Below are positions 6,770 through 7,418 of a stretch of 7,418 bases of DNA, piece by piece. Position numbers and translations under genes: made by a program. Source of the DNA: Treponema sp. GTDB lineage: Bacteria > Spirochaetota > Spirochaetia > Treponematales > Treponemataceae. The stretch lies in assembly GCA_023231445.1 (NCBI GenBank), contig JALNVF010000145.1, positions 1 through 7,418 of the forward strand. The letters run 5' to 3'. Under the pieces are notes generated by a model that was not told the origin of the DNA, made no database searches, and saw only the letters and a list, made by a program, of their open reading frames with translations. Position 1 is the stretch's first letter, and the number at the start of each line of letters is the position of its first letter.

Positions 6770-7418
6770 CTAAAAATTCAACGCACTCACGACAGCGGCA
6801 ACACCTGCTCTTCCCACGTTGCTGCTTTTGCCCGCGCCCCACACCTGACGGCCGTCTTCTATCGTAATCTGCACGTAAGCCATGGCGCTTGTGTCGCTTC
6901 CTGTTCCTATACTGTGCTCATGAAACGATGTAATGTTAAAACGGGGCGCAGGAGTCTGCTGCATGGCAGAAACGAAAGCGTCAAGCGGACCGTTACCTTT
7001 AGCACCGATTGAATATTTTTTACCATTATATTCAACAGCTGCCCGGCACAGTACCTGTTCGTTTTCGTCGCTGCCTTCTCCGCCTTCAAGATGGGTCTCG
7101 TTGAGCTCTACTATCTTAAGCGGAGTGCTTTTACCAAGCCAGGTTCTTGAAAAAATATCATAAATTTCCGCCGGTTTAAGTTCACGCTGAGCCTTATCTG
7201 CCGCGTTTTTAACAACTTCTCCAAGTACGGTGTGCATAGCCTTAGGCAGAATCATGCCGTAATCCTGTTCCAGAATGTACGCAGCGCCTCCCTTGCCGGA
7301 CTGGCTGTTGATTCTGATGATACCTTCGTACTGCCGGCCGATATCGTGGGGATCAATCGGAAGATACGGTACATCCCAGAATGCGTCCTTTTCCATTTTA
7401 GCACGTGCGGCCATTCCC
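6770..7418 (-). CDS. leuA: 2-isopropylmalate synthase, long (type 2) form, 5' part outside the window
   Basis: First committed enzyme of leucine synthesis: condenses acetyl-CoA with 2-oxoisovalerate. The window has the last 215 codons, ending in TAG at 6770-6772; the ATG at 7414 is internal, not the start. The fragment opens in the late catalytic/linker region with WDVPYLPIDPHDIGR (13-27 counting from that Met) and INSQSGKGGAAY (35-46). This is characteristic of the actinobacterial/yeast-like long LeuA rather than the short E. coli type. The C-terminal regulatory domain, which mediates leucine feedback inhibition in this family, follows with GAKGNGPLDAF (137-147) and the final GAGKSSNVGRAGVAAVVSALN (193-213). 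It appears intact, so feedback control is plausible. The gene precedes leuS on the same strand with no obvious terminator between, so read-through into leuS is possible. Confidence 0.93.
   Translation of the reverse strand, partial: GMAARAKMEKDAFWDVPYLPIDPHDIGRQYEGIIRINSQSGKGGAAYILEQDYGMILPKAMHTVLGEVVKNAADKAQRELKPAEIYDIFSRTWLGKSTPLKIVELNETHLEGGEGSDENEQVLCRAAVEYNGKKYSIGAKGNGPLDAFVSAMQQTPAPRFNITSFHEHSIGTGSDTSAMAYVQITIEDGRQVWGAGKSSNVGRAGVAAVVSALNF

Noticed and set aside
1..7418. Defence island, phage, CRISPR, transposon or biosynthetic cluster.
   Set aside because: All five genes are recognised housekeeping or transport families. No integrase, transposase, terminal repeats, regularly spaced repeats or tRNA gene were seen on either strand.

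Overview
The window holds five protein-coding genes and almost no free space. On the minus strand are the 5' 645 codons of a type IIA topoisomerase B subunit (parE-like, 1-1935, running off the left edge), a complete HAD phosphatase (gph-like, 3356-4009), a complete leucyl-tRNA synthetase (leuS, 4035-6701) and the 3' part of a long-form 2-isopropylmalate synthase (leuA, 6770-7418, running off the right edge). The only plus-strand gene is a complete MATE-family exporter (2002-3381). I see no RNA gene, mobile element, CRISPR array or phage sequence.

Organism: the best guess is a spirochaete of the Treponema type, with moderate confidence. The basis is recognition of protein families rather than a search. 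The topoisomerase B subunit is the short ParE type shared by spirochaetes and Bacteroidetes. The LeuRS resembles treponemal and related enzymes in its N-terminus and around KMSKS. The promoters are ordinary sigma-70 type (TTGAAA-N17-TATACT, and TATAAT before leuS), which argues against Bacteroidetes, whose promoters differ. Having leuA suggests a lineage that makes its own leucine, unlike the host-dependent treponemes I know of.

Layout: leuA, leuS and gph read leftward as a probable cluster. leuS follows leuA by 67 bp and has its own candidate promoter in that gap; gph follows leuS by 25 bp. LeuA starts leucine synthesis and LeuRS charges tRNA-Leu with the product, so the pair joins making and using leucine. 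gph is probably a housekeeping passenger. gph converges on the MATE gene, and their 3' ends overlap by 26 bp with no visible terminator. MATE and parE diverge from a 66-bp region (1936-2001) that carries both candidate promoters.

The most interesting features lie around 1594-2075. The two back-to-back promoters appear to share one -35 hexamer and to place transcription starts at or within a few bases of both start codons, so both mRNAs may be leaderless. The ParE carries an N-terminal lysine/alanine-rich tail of about 114 residues resembling histone H1 tails, encoded by DNA with several A7-A8 runs. A terminator-like hairpin followed by a T-rich run lies in the first codons of the MATE gene. 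I found no convincing sign of a wholly new multi-gene system; the rest looks like ordinary chromosomal housekeeping sequence.
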